Of a DNA stretch of 43,615 nt, positions 43,048 to 43,615 are shown one piece after another. Position 1 is the first letter of the stretch. Each line of letters opens with the position of its first letter. Origin of the DNA: an uncultured Alphaproteobacteria bacterium (GTDB lineage: Bacteria > Pseudomonadota > Alphaproteobacteria > HIMB59 > GCA-002718135). The DNA lies in NCBI GenBank assembly GCA_902591485.1, contig CACJAV010000011.1, positions 1 to 43,615 of the forward strand, read 5' to 3'. The translations under genes and the position numbers were made by a program. The notes beneath the pieces were generated by a model. The model saw nothing but the letters and a program-made list of their open reading frames with translations, did no database searches and had not been told where the DNA came from.

Positions 43048-43615
43048 ATGCTTTCTTTTCTTTGTGATACTCTTTGCAATGCAGAGTTTAAAAATATAAT
43101 TGGACCTAATCCAACTACAACAATAATAAGAGCGGCAAAGGAAGACTCTTGTAAAAGTTCATCCGAAGCGTACTGATAGACATAAGTTGCCAAAGTTTCA
43201 AAGTTGAAAGGACGCAATAAAAGTGTGATAGGAAGTTCTTTTAATATATCTACAAAAACCAATATTCCACCAATTAATATATTAGAAAATATCAAGGGCA
43301 TAATTACAACTTTAACACCTTTATAAAAACCAGCCCCCATAGTCAAAGAAGCATCCATAGCATTTGGATGAATTTTTAAAATTCCTGATCTAATAGATGC
43401 ATTTCCTACAGCCAAAAATCTCACTATGTAAGCAAATATCAAGACAATAAAACCTCCCGCGACATAACTAAGATGAAGATGGAAGTATTTATTAATCCAT
43501 CCGAGGAAAATTACCATTCCTACTGCCAATATTGTTCCTGGCAGTGCATATCCACAAGACGCAAGAAAAATTAGGGATTTTTGAAAATTATTTGATTTAT
43601 ACTGAGAGATTATAA
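43044..43615 (-). CDS. FbpB-like ABC permease, C-terminal part (cut by window edge)
   Basis: The open frame runs from its stop at 43044 to the right edge with no start needed; the TTG near 43529 is internal, since GYALPGTILAVGM reads straight through it and is the conserved start of the second BPD_transp_1 unit. About 190 residues are visible with several membrane segments and the coupling-loop region DASLTMGAGFYKGVKVVIMP (in part). It would pair with the ATPase encoded convergently; their tails overlap by 4 bases. The N-terminal half is outside the window. Confidence 0.85.
   Translation of the reverse strand, partial: IISQYKSNNFQKSLIFLASCGYALPGTILAVGMVIFLGWINKYFHLHLSYVAGGFIVLIFAYIVRFLAVGNASIRSGILKIHPNAMDASLTMGAGFYKGVKVVIMPLIFSNILIGGILVFVDILKELPITLLLRPFNFETLATYVYQYASDELLQESSFAALIIVVVGLGPIIFLNSALQRVSQRKESI

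Noticed and set aside
43044-43529. Permease at the right edge as a complete 161-residue gene
   Set aside because: The frame continues without a stop to 43615 and the residues upstream match the conserved permease sequence.

Overview
The window looks like a piece of the chromosome of an AT-rich, streamlined marine alphaproteobacterium of the SAR11 / AEGEAN-169 (HIMB59) type. That placement is inferred from base composition, tiny intergenic gaps, many overlapping genes, the alphaproteobacterial housekeeping order (murJ-trpS-nfuA ... tsaB-rimI-miaB-phoH-ybeY-corC-lnt), two short zinc-ribbon proteins typical of Alphaproteobacteria, and an ocean-type aminoethylphosphonate locus. No phage, IS element, CRISPR array, rRNA or tRNA was seen. 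No gene-free stretch exceeds 300 bases; the longest (10259-10528, 270 bases) holds a 27-codon cysteine-rich ORF and its terminator.

Layout. (1) 1-10258: minus-strand housekeeping block for envelope lipoprotein acylation (lnt, partial), divalent-cation/CBS protein, rRNA maturation, tRNA modification (miaB, tsaB), Fe-S delivery (nfuA), tryptophanyl-tRNA synthetase and the lipid II flippase, interrupted by a plus-strand polysaccharide deacetylase and a Bax-type glucosaminidase. (2) 10404-15461: zinc locus. A 17-bp Zur palindrome (11664-11680) sits between divergent znuA, whose product carries 18 Asp-Asp-His repeats, and znuC-znuB-zur. A tiny Cys-rich peptide lies beside znuA. A divergent PiT-like transporter, a SET-domain protein and a small membrane protein follow. 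(3) 15587-17308: DUF47/PhoU-like protein plus canonical PiT phosphate permease.

(4) 17305-33093: a roughly 15.8-kb phosphonate-utilisation island bracketed by two paralogous EamA transporters. Plus strand: aepX, an intercistronic hairpin, aepV, aepW (2-aminoethylphosphonate importer), FAD oxidoreductase, phnW, an AllA-like cupin and a GpdQ-like phosphodiesterase. Minus strand, read right to left: phnA, phnY, an iron alcohol dehydrogenase and an uncharacterised methyltransferase. On the left, also minus strand, are a PhnZ-like HD dioxygenase and a dual-specificity phosphatase. The core route is AEP import, PhnW to phosphonoacetaldehyde, PhnY to phosphonoacetate, PhnA to acetate plus phosphate. 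The extra genes suggest side entries (N-alkyl or hydroxylated AEP, hydroxyethylphosphonate, phosphonate esters), which is inference.

(5) 33146-43615: two zinc-ribbon proteins, an MFS transporter, MsrQ/MsrP periplasmic methionine-sulfoxide repair, a YejA-type peptide-binding protein, a third EamA transporter, a PfkB/adenosine-kinase-like kinase facing adenosine deaminase, a Tat/lipobox M48 protease, and an iron(III)-type ABC ATPase facing a truncated permease.

The most interesting unexplained items are the 27-residue Cys9 peptide, the PhnZ homologue without a visible PhnY*, the unassigned methyltransferase/phosphodiesterase/cupin in the phosphonate operons, and the PiT-like protein downstream of zur.
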